From the NCBI GenBank assembly GCA_031266255.1, contig JAISBK010000105.1, positions 1 through 13,445 of the forward strand: a stretch of DNA of 13,445 nucleotides, in the 5' to 3' direction. Position numbers and translations under genes: made by a program. Origin of the DNA: Treponema sp. Lineage in GTDB: Bacteria > Spirochaetota > Spirochaetia > Treponematales > Breznakiellaceae. The notes beneath the pieces are model-generated. The model searched no databases, was not told where the DNA came from, and saw only the letters and a program-made list of their open reading frames with translations. Every line of letters starts with the position of its first letter. The stretch's first letter is position 1. This document shows, one piece after another, positions 6,587 through 13,307 of this stretch.

Positions 6587-8457
6587 AGATCAGGACTCCT
6601 TTTGGAAACAGGTGACTTTTTACTAAATAAACTGCTGAACAGACGGGCAAGAAAGCCTTCTTTTCCTGCTTTTACCCCGTTTTCTATTTTTTCTATTTTT
6701 TCTATCTGTTCTACTTTTTCTATCTTTGCTATAGCAGGATCCGCTGTTTCCTGCGGCTTTGCTGCCCCGGCCTGGGATCGAGGGAGCACCTTGCTCGTGG
6801 GGACTTGAGCCGGTCGATTAAGGGACTGGTCCGGCCTTGCCTCCCCAGGACCCTCTGTCCTGAGACCTTCACCTCGTCTCCCGTGAGAAACCTTACCCTG
6901 CTTATCGGTCCTTAATCTGGAACGTCTGCGCTTAGGACTATCCCCATTCTCCCGGGGCAGGCCTGCTTCCCGGGGTGGGGATTTAGTCTTCGCCGAAGGG
7001 GATCGGGTTTCGTATTTTTGTTTGTAATAACTCATCCGTTCTTCAAAGGTGAGGTGGGACAGGTCTTGGTAGTCAGGGTCCTGGAGTTTCTTCAATACCG
7101 GTCCGGTGGGCTTATAGGTAACTCCTTGTTTCCAAGGTCTCCGATCTTGGCTGCCCTCCTTAACCCGGTGCGTACCCCGTTCTGCGGTCTGGCGTCCTTC
7201 TTGCTGCCGCGGACGTCTGCCTCCTCTGCGGTTTTCAGGTACAGATTTTTCCGTTGCCCGTCTTTCTACTCTTTCCATTCTTTCCATAAAATCAGTATAA
7301 ATCCTCATGCCTTCACTGGTATCTTGGGCATAGAGCCCTTCCCCGGCTATTTCCGCGGGGATCTTCTTCCCGATGTATTTTTCGATATCCGCGAGTTCAT
7401 ACACGTCCTGTTCACTAACGAGCGCGATGGCTCTGCCGGTCTTTCCTGCCCGGGCGGTTCGTCCAATACGATGGACGTAGTTCTCCGCTTCTACGGGGAG
7501 ATCGTAGTTTACCACCAGGGCTAGGCCGTCAATATCAAGGCCCCGGGCAGCCACATCGGTAGCCACCAAATACTTAACCTGACCTGCCTTAATATCATCA
7601 ATAATTTTGAAGCGCTTTGATTGGGGCAGGTCGCCGATGATAAATTCGCAGGTAAACCCGTTGACCTGCAGCCGCTTTGCCACAATTTCCGTCTGCCGTT
7701 TGGTGTTACAAAAGATAATCGCGCTTTCCGGCTGTTCCCGCCGGAAGATGCCCAGAAGGAGCTTCATCTTGTCCTTGGTAGATACATGGTACAGGATCTG
7801 ATCCACCTCATCCAGCGTTACGATTTCCGGGGTAATCTCAATTTCATAAGGGGATTTCGTGTACTCCCACGCGAGATTTCTTACCCAGGCATTCAGGGTG
7901 GCGCTGAACAACATGGTTTGCCTGCGATCTGCAGGAGGAACCACCTTGATGAGCTTCCGTAAATTCGGGTAAAAGCCCATATCGAACATACGATCCGCTT
8001 CATCTAAAACCAAGAAGGCGATATCCATGAGATTCATCTGGCCGGATTGATTGAGATCCAGCACCCGGCCTGGGGTTCCCACCAGGATCTGCACATTATC
8101 TTTGAGTAATTGCTGTTGGGTGGTGTATCCAACCCCTCCATAAAAACTTCCCACTTTAAAGGGCAGGTATTTTCCCAGTACCCGGGCTTCTTCCTCCACC
8201 TGAATCGCCAATTCCCTCGTGGGCACCATAATGATCGCTTTTTTCCCCTTTAAGAGGGGCTCGTTGAGGAGGCGCTGGAAGATAACTATTAAAAATGCGG
8301 CGGTTTTACCGGTTCCGGTCTGAGATTGGACGTAAAGATCTTGGCCTCCAAAGGCGTTGGCGAGTACCTGTTCCTGCACTGAAGTGCAGACGGTATATTC
8401 CGCATCGGCGATACCCCGTTGAAGGTCGGGATGTAGGTTTAATTCTTTAAATTCCAT
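6583..8457 (-). CDS. DEAD-box ATP-dependent RNA helicase with long basic C-terminal tail
   Basis: The first 370 residues form a complete DEAD-box core: an aromatic Phe3 upstream of the Q motif, CTSVQEQV (24-31, a variant of the usual PTPIQ), motif I SQTGTGKT (45-52), Ia PTRELA (79-84), TPGR (128-131), DEAD (152-155), SAT (185-187), ATDVAARGLDI (299-309) and HRIGRTAR (329-336). It should unwind or remodel RNA in ribosome assembly, decay or cold adaptation. The remaining 250 residues are unusual: Arg/Lys-rich segments (396-450 and 485-540), a repeat of IEK units (578-592) and a short amphipathic end GFLARLFSSLFSKK (601-614). The tail is probably disordered and RNA-binding, like the variable tails of RhlE or CsdA. 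It is 624 residues against about 400-450 for a minimal member. No Shine-Dalgarno precedes the ATG, yet the conserved N terminus leaves no later start possible. The ABC-F start overlaps its stop. Confidence 0.95.
   Translation of the reverse strand: MEFKELNLHPDLQRGIADAEYTVCTSVQEQVLANAFGGQDLYVQSQTGTGKTAAFLIVIFQRLLNEPLLKGKKAIIMVPTRELAIQVEEEARVLGKYLPFKVGSFYGGVGYTTQQQLLKDNVQILVGTPGRVLDLNQSGQMNLMDIAFLVLDEADRMFDMGFYPNLRKLIKVVPPADRRQTMLFSATLNAWVRNLAWEYTKSPYEIEITPEIVTLDEVDQILYHVSTKDKMKLLLGIFRREQPESAIIFCNTKRQTEIVAKRLQVNGFTCEFIIGDLPQSKRFKIIDDIKAGQVKYLVATDVAARGLDIDGLALVVNYDLPVEAENYVHRIGRTARAGKTGRAIALVSEQDVYELADIEKYIGKKIPAEIAGEGLYAQDTSEGMRIYTDFMERMERVERRATEKSVPENRRGGRRPRQQEGRQTAERGTHRVKEGSQDRRPWKQGVTYKPTGPVLKKLQDPDYQDLSHLTFEERMSYYKQKYETRSPSAKTKSPPREAGLPRENGDSPKRRRSRLRTDKQGKVSHGRRGEGLRTEGPGEARPDQSLNRPAQVPTSKVLPRSQAGAAKPQETADPAIAKIEKVEQIEKIEKIENGVKAGKEGFLARLFSSLFSKKSPVSKRSPDL
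6680..6733 (-). repeat. 9-base tandem repeat inside the helicase gene (IEK units)
   Basis: Six consecutive 9-base units with period exactly three codons run from 6680 to 6733. On the plus strand they read TTTTCTATT twice, then TTTTCTATC, TGTTCTACT, TTTTCTATC and TTTGCTATA. On the coding strand they give repeated Ile/Val-Glu-Lys-type triplets (residues 575-592). Because the unit is a multiple of three, gain or loss of units would not break the frame. Confidence 0.85.
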
Positions 8458-8541
8458 ATTATATTAGTATTTATAAAATATTTTGCAAGAAATGAATAGA
8501 CGGGAACGCCCAATATGCACAAGGTGAGGAAGGATGTAAGT
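8458..8541. promoter_or_regulatory. Divergent promoter region, helicase / tyrosine phosphatase
   Basis: This 84-base region feeds both directions. It is AT-rich at 8458-8490 and holds two self-complementary elements that can be read on either strand, TTTATAAA (8470-8477, -10-like) and TTGCAA (8483-8488, -35-like). On the minus strand TTGCAA and TAATAT (8466-8461) are 16 bases apart, which would put the transcript start at the helicase ATG itself. Use of the TATAAA element instead would give a leader of only about six bases. On the plus strand TATAAA (8472-8477) is a fair -10 box but lacks a good -35. The exact start sites cannot be fixed from sequence. Confidence 0.5.
8526..8534 (+). promoter_or_regulatory. 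Ribosome binding site that fixes the phosphatase start
   Basis: GAGGAAGGA stands seven bases before the ATG at 8542. An in-frame ATG at 8515 would add nine residues but has no Shine-Dalgarno before it, and its extension would contain this site. I therefore chose 8542. Confidence 0.75.
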
Positions 8542-9315
8542 ATGAACACAGAACAGTATGATGAACCTGAGCCAGGCAGGCTCTTGCCTCTTGAGGGAGT
8601 ACATAATCTACGGGACCTAGGAGGCTATCCGGCTCAGGAGGGCAGGCAGCTTCGGTGGGGTAAGCTCTATCGGGCTGGGGATTTACATGGCCTCACCGAG
8701 CAGGACCAGGCTTTTCTGGAAAAACGGCATATCAAGACCATCGTGGATTTTCGGGGAGTTAAGGAAAAAAGACGGGCCCCGAATTGCGGTTTCGCCACGC
8801 TGGTGCAGACCTTTGAGCTTCCTATTGAGGCAGGAAACATCCTGGACTTATGCGCGGTTGAAACCGGAGTCTCTGGTGAGGCGCTGATGCGGGAACTCTA
8901 CGGCCGTATGGTCGAAACTGCCCGGCCTCAATACCGGGCATTTTTCAAGATTCTTGCTGACCCTGGGCATATACCCCTGCTCTTCCACTGTTCCGCAGGG
9001 AAAGATCGAACAGGTCTGGCTGCGGCCTTTATTCTTTCCGCGTTAGGGGTGGATCGGGAGTGGATCTATCGGGATTACCTCCTATCCGCAGCATATCTCA
9101 AGAGCCTGATCCGTCAGTGGCTCACGGCAGATCCCCACCTGGAACCCGTGTTGTCGGTTCGGCGCGCATACTTGGAAGCGGCCTTTGTAACGATAGACGC
9201 TGCTTTTGGAGGTATAAACCGGTATATACAGGAAGACTTGGCCGTGGACGTGGCGGCATTGCAGGAACAGTATACCGAGAAATCGCCCTTAGAGCCGACG
9301 CAAAAAACATCTTGA
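8542..9315 (+). CDS. Tyrosine-protein phosphatase, Y_phosphatase3 (PtpB/LipA-like) type
   Basis: The 257-residue product carries the P-loop HCSAGKDRTG (149-158) with nucleophile Cys150 and the phosphate-binding Arg156, in the CxxxxxR form with the extra Lys-Asp typical of this family. Upstream is the N-terminal family motif NLRDLGGY (22-29), then WGKLYRAGDL (39-48) and the conserved IVDFRG (67-72). Relatives include M. tuberculosis PtpB and Listeria LipA, which act on phosphotyrosine and in some cases phosphoinositides. There is no signal peptide, so a cytoplasmic role is most likely unless it is exported without a classical signal. The substrate is unknown. The gene is divergent from the helicase gene and is followed after 76 bases by the OB-fold gene. 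The -35-like box for that gene overlaps this stop codon, which suggests a compact arrangement with separate promoters. Confidence 0.93.
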   Translation: MNTEQYDEPEPGRLLPLEGVHNLRDLGGYPAQEGRQLRWGKLYRAGDLHGLTEQDQAFLEKRHIKTIVDFRGVKEKRRAPNCGFATLVQTFELPIEAGNILDLCAVETGVSGEALMRELYGRMVETARPQYRAFFKILADPGHIPLLFHCSAGKDRTGLAAAFILSALGVDREWIYRDYLLSAAYLKSLIRQWLTADPHLEPVLSVRRAYLEAAFVTIDAAFGGINRYIQEDLAVDVAALQEQYTEKSPLEPTQKTS

Positions 9316-9342
9316 CTAAACAAGTATCAGGAGCTTATATTT
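9312..9342 (+). promoter_or_regulatory. Possible promoter of the OB-fold protein gene
   Basis: TTGACT (9312-9317) overlaps the phosphatase stop codon. TATATT (9337-9342) follows after 19 bases, a little longer than the ideal 17. Transcription would begin near 9349 and leave a leader of about 40 bases before the ATG at 9392. Confidence 0.4.
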
Positions 9343-9391
9343 TAAGTGAATTAATTTTTTGCAATGAAGTTACCTTTGGAGAAGGAGTTAT

Positions 9392-9760
9392 ATGAAAAAG
9401 AAGACGGCATTGTTGGTTTTCATGATAGCACTTGTTGTTACCGGTATCGTTGGAGCGGAAGGGTTAAAAAGAGGAGGTTATACGGGTCCTTCATCAGTCT
9501 CCATAAGTAAGGCGAGTGAGGTAAAAACCATGCCGCATGATGCTGATGTGGTATTGGAAGGGAGAATCGAGAGCTATCTTGGAAACGAAAAATATCTGTT
9601 TAACGACGGATCAGGTACGGTAATCCTTGAAATCGATAATGACGAATGGAATGGATTGGAAGTAGGGGCCGACGACGTGGTTATAATATATGGAGAGGTA
9701 GATAAAAAATTGCAACGGATAGAAATAGAAGTTGAAAAGATAGAAAAGCAAGCCCGTTAA
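9392..9760 (+). CDS. Secreted OB-fold protein of the YgiW/YdeI (BOF) family
   Basis: This small protein (122 residues) opens with a clear signal peptide, KKK then a hydrophobic core (6-20), with a likely cleavage after Ala22, so it should be periplasmic. The mature part matches the bacterial OB-fold (BOF) family: GGYTGPSSV (28-36), a linker, then the barrel with VVLEGRIESYLGNEKYLF (53-70), GSGTVILEID (74-83), EWNGLEV (85-91) and the end motif IYGEVDKK (99-106). The glycine-rich GGYTGP and the WNG and GEVDK motifs are those of E. coli YgiW. Family members are linked to tolerance of stress, cationic peptides or metals, but the ligand is not settled, so I give no specific role. AAGGAG lies four bases before the ATG. 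No clear terminator follows in the 110 bases to the next gene. Confidence 0.9.
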   Translation: MKKKTALLVFMIALVVTGIVGAEGLKRGGYTGPSSVSISKASEVKTMPHDADVVLEGRIESYLGNEKYLFNDGSGTVILEIDNDEWNGLEVGADDVVIIYGEVDKKLQRIEIEVEKIEKQAR

Positions 9761-9870
9761 AAGCCTGGGAAACAAAAAATGCTGCCTTATCGGTGCTGAA
9801 GAGGTGTTGTATGTTTTTGTATTGGCCGTCAACATAGCATAAATAACTGGAATGTATATAAGGAGACAAT

Positions 9871-10707
9871 ATGGCTTTTACCGATGCACAACTGGAACGG
9901 TATTCCCGGCATATCATCCTAAAAGAGGTGGGGGTTAAGGGGCAGAAAAAACTCATGGAAGGCCGGGTGCTTATTATCGGTGCAGGAGGATTAGGGTCTC
10001 CGGCAGCGATGTACTTGGCTGCCGCAGGAGTCGGCACTATTGGTATTGCCGATGCAGATGTGGTTGATCTCTCTAACTTGCAACGGCAGATCATCCACAC
10101 TACTAGGGATATAGGAAAGCCCAAGGTGCAGTCTGCCAAGGAAACCATGGAGGAGTTGAACAGCGATGTGGAAGTAGTAAGCTACCATGAATGGATCAAT
10201 TCCACCAATATCACGGATATCATTAAGGATAAGAACTACGATTTTATCATTGACGGAACCGATAACTTCCCCATCAAATTTCTCATCAACGATGCCTGTG
10301 TGATGCTGGGAAAACCCTTTGTCCATGCAGGGATCATCCGGTTCAGAGGGCAACTTTTGACCTATATCCCAGGGAAAGGCCCTTGTTACCGTTGTGTATT
10401 TCAAAACCCACCTCCTCAGGACGCGGTTCCTACCTGCCGGCAAGCAGGGGTTCTAGGGGTGATGGGCGGGGTCATCGGTACCCTGCAAGCCACCGAGGCC
10501 ATGAAATACCTTCTGGGCCTGGACGGACTCCTCAATGGTTTTATCCTAAACTACGATGCCCTCACCATGGAGTTTCGGAAGGTGAAACTTGCGGCTAATC
10601 ACGATTGTCAGGTATGCGGTACCGCTCCCAGCATCACCACCTTGATCGATTATGAACAGGCGGTATGCGATTTGCACGCATACCATAATGCTGTGAATCC
10701 CAACTGA
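9871..10707 (+). CDS. ThiF/MoeB/HesA-family E1-like adenylyltransferase
   Basis: The 278-residue product should activate the C-terminal glycine of a small ubiquitin-like sulfur carrier (ThiS or MoaD type) by adenylation. Seen are the N-terminal RYSRHIIL (10-17) with the finger Arg14, the ATP-binding loop GAGGLGS (37-43), DADVVDLSNLQRQ (61-73), GTDNF (129-133) and zinc pairs CYRC (172-175) and CQVC (246-249). Cys189 in PTCRQAGVLG matches the thiolation or transfer cysteine. No rhodanese domain is fused, unlike some MoeB relatives. Members of 249-251 residues are usual for E. coli MoeB and ThiF, so there is a slightly longer C-terminal end after the second zinc pair. No carrier protein, thiamine or molybdopterin gene lies nearby, so I cannot choose between ThiF and MoeB. 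AAGGAG five bases upstream supports the start. The leader shows no TPP-riboswitch features that I could recognise. Confidence 0.92.
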   Translation: MAFTDAQLERYSRHIILKEVGVKGQKKLMEGRVLIIGAGGLGSPAAMYLAAAGVGTIGIADADVVDLSNLQRQIIHTTRDIGKPKVQSAKETMEELNSDVEVVSYHEWINSTNITDIIKDKNYDFIIDGTDNFPIKFLINDACVMLGKPFVHAGIIRFRGQLLTYIPGKGPCYRCVFQNPPPQDAVPTCRQAGVLGVMGGVIGTLQATEAMKYLLGLDGLLNGFILNYDALTMEFRKVKLAANHDCQVCGTAPSITTLIDYEQAVCDLHAYHNAVNPN

Positions 10708-10719
10708 TCAACGACACCT

Positions 10720-10753
10720 TTGACAAACTTATATTTTTATATTACAGTGTCAA
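10720..10753 (+). promoter_or_regulatory. gyrA promoter enclosed by an inverted repeat
   Basis: A consensus TTGACA (10720-10725) is followed after exactly 17 bases by TACAGT (10743-10748), a fair -10 box. The segment is bounded by TTGACA and its reverse complement TGTCAA (10748-10753), so the whole promoter lies in a 34-base dyad with 6-base arms. Transcription would begin near 10755, and AAGGA (10759-10763) lies nine bases before the gyrA ATG. Confidence 0.55.
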
Positions 10754-10772
10754 CCGTTAAGGATAATACCTA

Positions 10773-13307
10773 ATGGCTGATACTGAAAAAATTATATCTG
10801 TTGCAATAGAAGATGAAGTAAAGACCGCCTATCTTAATTACGCCATGTCGGTCATTGTGGCGCGGGCTTTGCCGGATGTGCGGGATGGCCTTAAACCGGT
10901 GCATAGACGGCTTTTGTATGCCATGGACGAGTTGGGGCTGCGGCCTAATGCCGCCACCAAGAAGAGTGCCCGTATCACCGGAGACGCTATGGGTAAATAC
11001 CACCCCCACGGCGACGCCTCTATTTATGATGCTTTGGTTCGCATGGCCCAGGACTTCTCACTGCGTTATCCCCTGGTCCAAGGTCAGGGTAACTTCGGGT
11101 CCTTGGACGGGGATCCTCCGGCGGCCATGCGGTATACCGAGGCCCGGCTCTCCCGTATCGGTGATGAAATGCTCTTGGATCTCAAAAAAGAGACCGTGGA
11201 TTTTGTTCCCAACTACGACGAATCCCTGTTAGAACCGGCCGTGCTTCCTGCAGCCGTGCCGAACCTGCTCATCAATGGGTCAAGCGGTATTGCCGTGGGC
11301 ATGGCCACCAACATGGCCTCCCATAATCTCAACGAAGTCTGCGAGGGGATCTGCGCGTACATTGATAATCCGGCTATTACCGTGGAAGCGCTTATGCAGC
11401 ACATAAGCGGTCCGGATTTTCCCACAGGCGGCATCATCTTGGGTCGTCGGGGCATCAAAGAAGCCTATAAGCTGGGCCGTGGAAAGATAGTGATTCGAGG
11501 CCAGTTCACCGTGGAGACCACTAAGTCCGGTAGAGAAGTTATCATCTTCCATGAAATTCCCTATGGTGTGAACAAGGCCGCCCTGATTATTCGGATTAGT
11601 GACTTGATCCGGGACAAGATCATTGATGGAATCTCCGAACATCGGGATGAATCGGATCGGGACGGCTTACGGATCGTCATTGAACTCAAGAGAGGGGCCA
11701 TTCTCAAAGTAGTGCTGAATCAGCTCTTCTCCCATACTCCGCTGCAATCCTCTTTTGGTATCATCAACCTAGCCCTGGTAAAGGGTAAACCCCAATGCCT
11801 CAACCTCAAGGAACTGATCCACTACTTTGTGGAACACCGGGTGGAAGTGATTACCCGAAGAACTCGGTATGAGCTTCGCAAGGCTGATGAACGTTCCCAT
11901 ATTTTACAAGGGCTTATCATTGCCCTGGAAAACATTGATGAGGTCGTGGCGGGGGTCAGGGATTCCAGGGACATAAACAGCGCCAAGACCCGCTTAGGAG
12001 AGCGTTTTCACCTTTCTGAAATCCAGACCGGGGCCATTGTGGACATGCGCTTGGGCAGGCTTACGAGTCTTGAAACCGAAAAGGTTCGGCAAGAACTCAC
12101 TGAATTGGCCGTATACATCGCCTATCTGCGTTCCCTTTTGGAGGATGAGCAGAAACTCCGGGAACTTATTAAAGAGGAAACCCGCAGTGTGGCCCAGCGC
12201 TACGGGGATAAACGGCGTACTGAAATCATTGCCGGGGAAGTGGAAAGTATCAATATCGAGGATCTCATCAAAAAAGAAGAAATGATGATCCTCATTTCCC
12301 ATTTAGGGTACATTAAGCGGGTGCCTGTGTCATCCTACCGGAACCAGGGCCGCGGAGGTAAGGGCATGATCAGCACCCGCCTGGCGGAAGACGACTTTGT
12401 TGAACAGATCTTCGTAGCTTCCACTCATGAGTATATCATGTTCATCACCAATGAGGGTAAAGCCTATTGGATGAAAGTTCACGAACTCCCCGAAGGTTCT
12501 CGGATTGCCAAAGGGGTCCATATTAAGAGCCTGCTCATGGTTTCCCCGAATGAGGACATCACCGCGGTGGTATCCCTCAAGGATTTCACGGAGGATCAGT
12601 ACTTGTTCATGAGTACGGCCCGAGGGGTGGTCAAGAAGGTGCAGACTACCGAGTTTATCAATGCCAAAACCCGGGGCATCATCGCGATTAAGCTCGACGA
12701 GGGCGATAAGCTGGTAAGCGCGCTGCTCACCGGCGGCAGCGACGAAGTGGTGCTCATCTCTCGGAAGGCCCAGGCCCTGCGTACCGCAGAGGATCAAGTG
12801 CGTCCGGTGGGCAGATCCTCCCGGGGGGTTATTGGTATAAAACTTGACGACGATGACGAACTTACCGGCGTGCTCCGGGTGGATGATACGGAAGCCATGT
12901 TGATCATTTCTGAATACGGTTACGGTAAGCGGGTGAACTTCACCGAGCTTTCTTCCCACGGTCGAGGAACCGGGGGGCAGCGGATCTACCCGGTTACCGA
13001 GAAAACCGGAGAGCTCGTGGGTTGTGTCAATGTGCTCGATGATGAGGAGATTATGTGTATTACCAGCCAGGGTAAGTCTATCAAGCTCAAGGTTGATACC
13101 ATCCGGGTCTTAGGCCGTTCGGCTCATGGGGCACGGATCCTCAGTATTGACCAGCCTGATTTTGTTATTGGGGTGGACAGGATCGTCAGGGAAGAGTTAC
13201 CGGTGAAGCGGGAAGCAGAGAGCCAACAAGAAGTTGCGGTGGATGATGGTCTTGCAGAGGAATTGGTTCCTCATGGTGATGCCTTTGAAGGAGACGAGGA
13301 AGCATAG
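10773..13307 (+). CDS. gyrA: DNA gyrase subunit A
   Basis: The product is a full-length GyrA (844 residues), which cuts and rejoins DNA in the A2B2 gyrase that introduces negative supercoils. The N-terminal breakage-reunion part has KPVHRR (41-46), the quinolone-determining stretch GKYHPHGDASIYD (74-86), and the catalytic Tyr121 in AAMRYTEARLS. The tower and coiled-coil region extends to about 500. The C-terminal DNA-wrapping pinwheel spans about 505-805 and begins with the GyrA box as QGRGGKG (525-531), which separates GyrA from the box-lacking ParC. An acidic tail (about 815-844) ends in DEEA, as in many GyrA proteins. In the QRDR the residue at E. coli Ser83 is Ala82, while the Asp87 equivalent (Asp86) is kept. 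It follows the E1-like gene by 65 bases, with its own promoter. No gyrB is visible in the window. Confidence 0.98.
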   Translation: MADTEKIISVAIEDEVKTAYLNYAMSVIVARALPDVRDGLKPVHRRLLYAMDELGLRPNAATKKSARITGDAMGKYHPHGDASIYDALVRMAQDFSLRYPLVQGQGNFGSLDGDPPAAMRYTEARLSRIGDEMLLDLKKETVDFVPNYDESLLEPAVLPAAVPNLLINGSSGIAVGMATNMASHNLNEVCEGICAYIDNPAITVEALMQHISGPDFPTGGIILGRRGIKEAYKLGRGKIVIRGQFTVETTKSGREVIIFHEIPYGVNKAALIIRISDLIRDKIIDGISEHRDESDRDGLRIVIELKRGAILKVVLNQLFSHTPLQSSFGIINLALVKGKPQCLNLKELIHYFVEHRVEVITRRTRYELRKADERSHILQGLIIALENIDEVVAGVRDSRDINSAKTRLGERFHLSEIQTGAIVDMRLGRLTSLETEKVRQELTELAVYIAYLRSLLEDEQKLRELIKEETRSVAQRYGDKRRTEIIAGEVESINIEDLIKKEEMMILISHLGYIKRVPVSSYRNQGRGGKGMISTRLAEDDFVEQIFVASTHEYIMFITNEGKAYWMKVHELPEGSRIAKGVHIKSLLMVSPNEDITAVVSLKDFTEDQYLFMSTARGVVKKVQTTEFINAKTRGIIAIKLDEGDKLVSALLTGGSDEVVLISRKAQALRTAEDQVRPVGRSSRGVIGIKLDDDDELTGVLRVDDTEAMLIISEYGYGKRVNFTELSSHGRGTGGQRIYPVTEKTGELVGCVNVLDDEEIMCITSQGKSIKLKVDTIRVLGRSAHGARILSIDQPDFVIGVDRIVREELPVKREAESQQEVAVDDGLAEELVPHGDAFEGDEEA

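Noticed and set aside
7018..7524. Plus-strand open frame of 168 codons
   Set aside because: It is antisense to the helicase core and tail, with motifs explained fully by the helicase frame.
9761..9870. Riboswitch (TPP or molybdenum cofactor) before the E1-like gene
   Set aside because: The 110 bases lack the paired conserved cores of either class that I could recognise and contain only a weak TATGTT/AACATA repeat.
9681..10148. Minus-strand open frame of 155 codons across the start of the E1-like gene
   Set aside because: It covers the Shine-Dalgarno and ATP-binding loop of a clear ThiF/MoeB gene on the other strand and shows no domain.
12330..12959. Long minus-strand open frame of 209 codons
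   Set aside because: It lies wholly inside gyrA, which is certain. Long antisense frames are expected from the codon bias of a GC-balanced gene.
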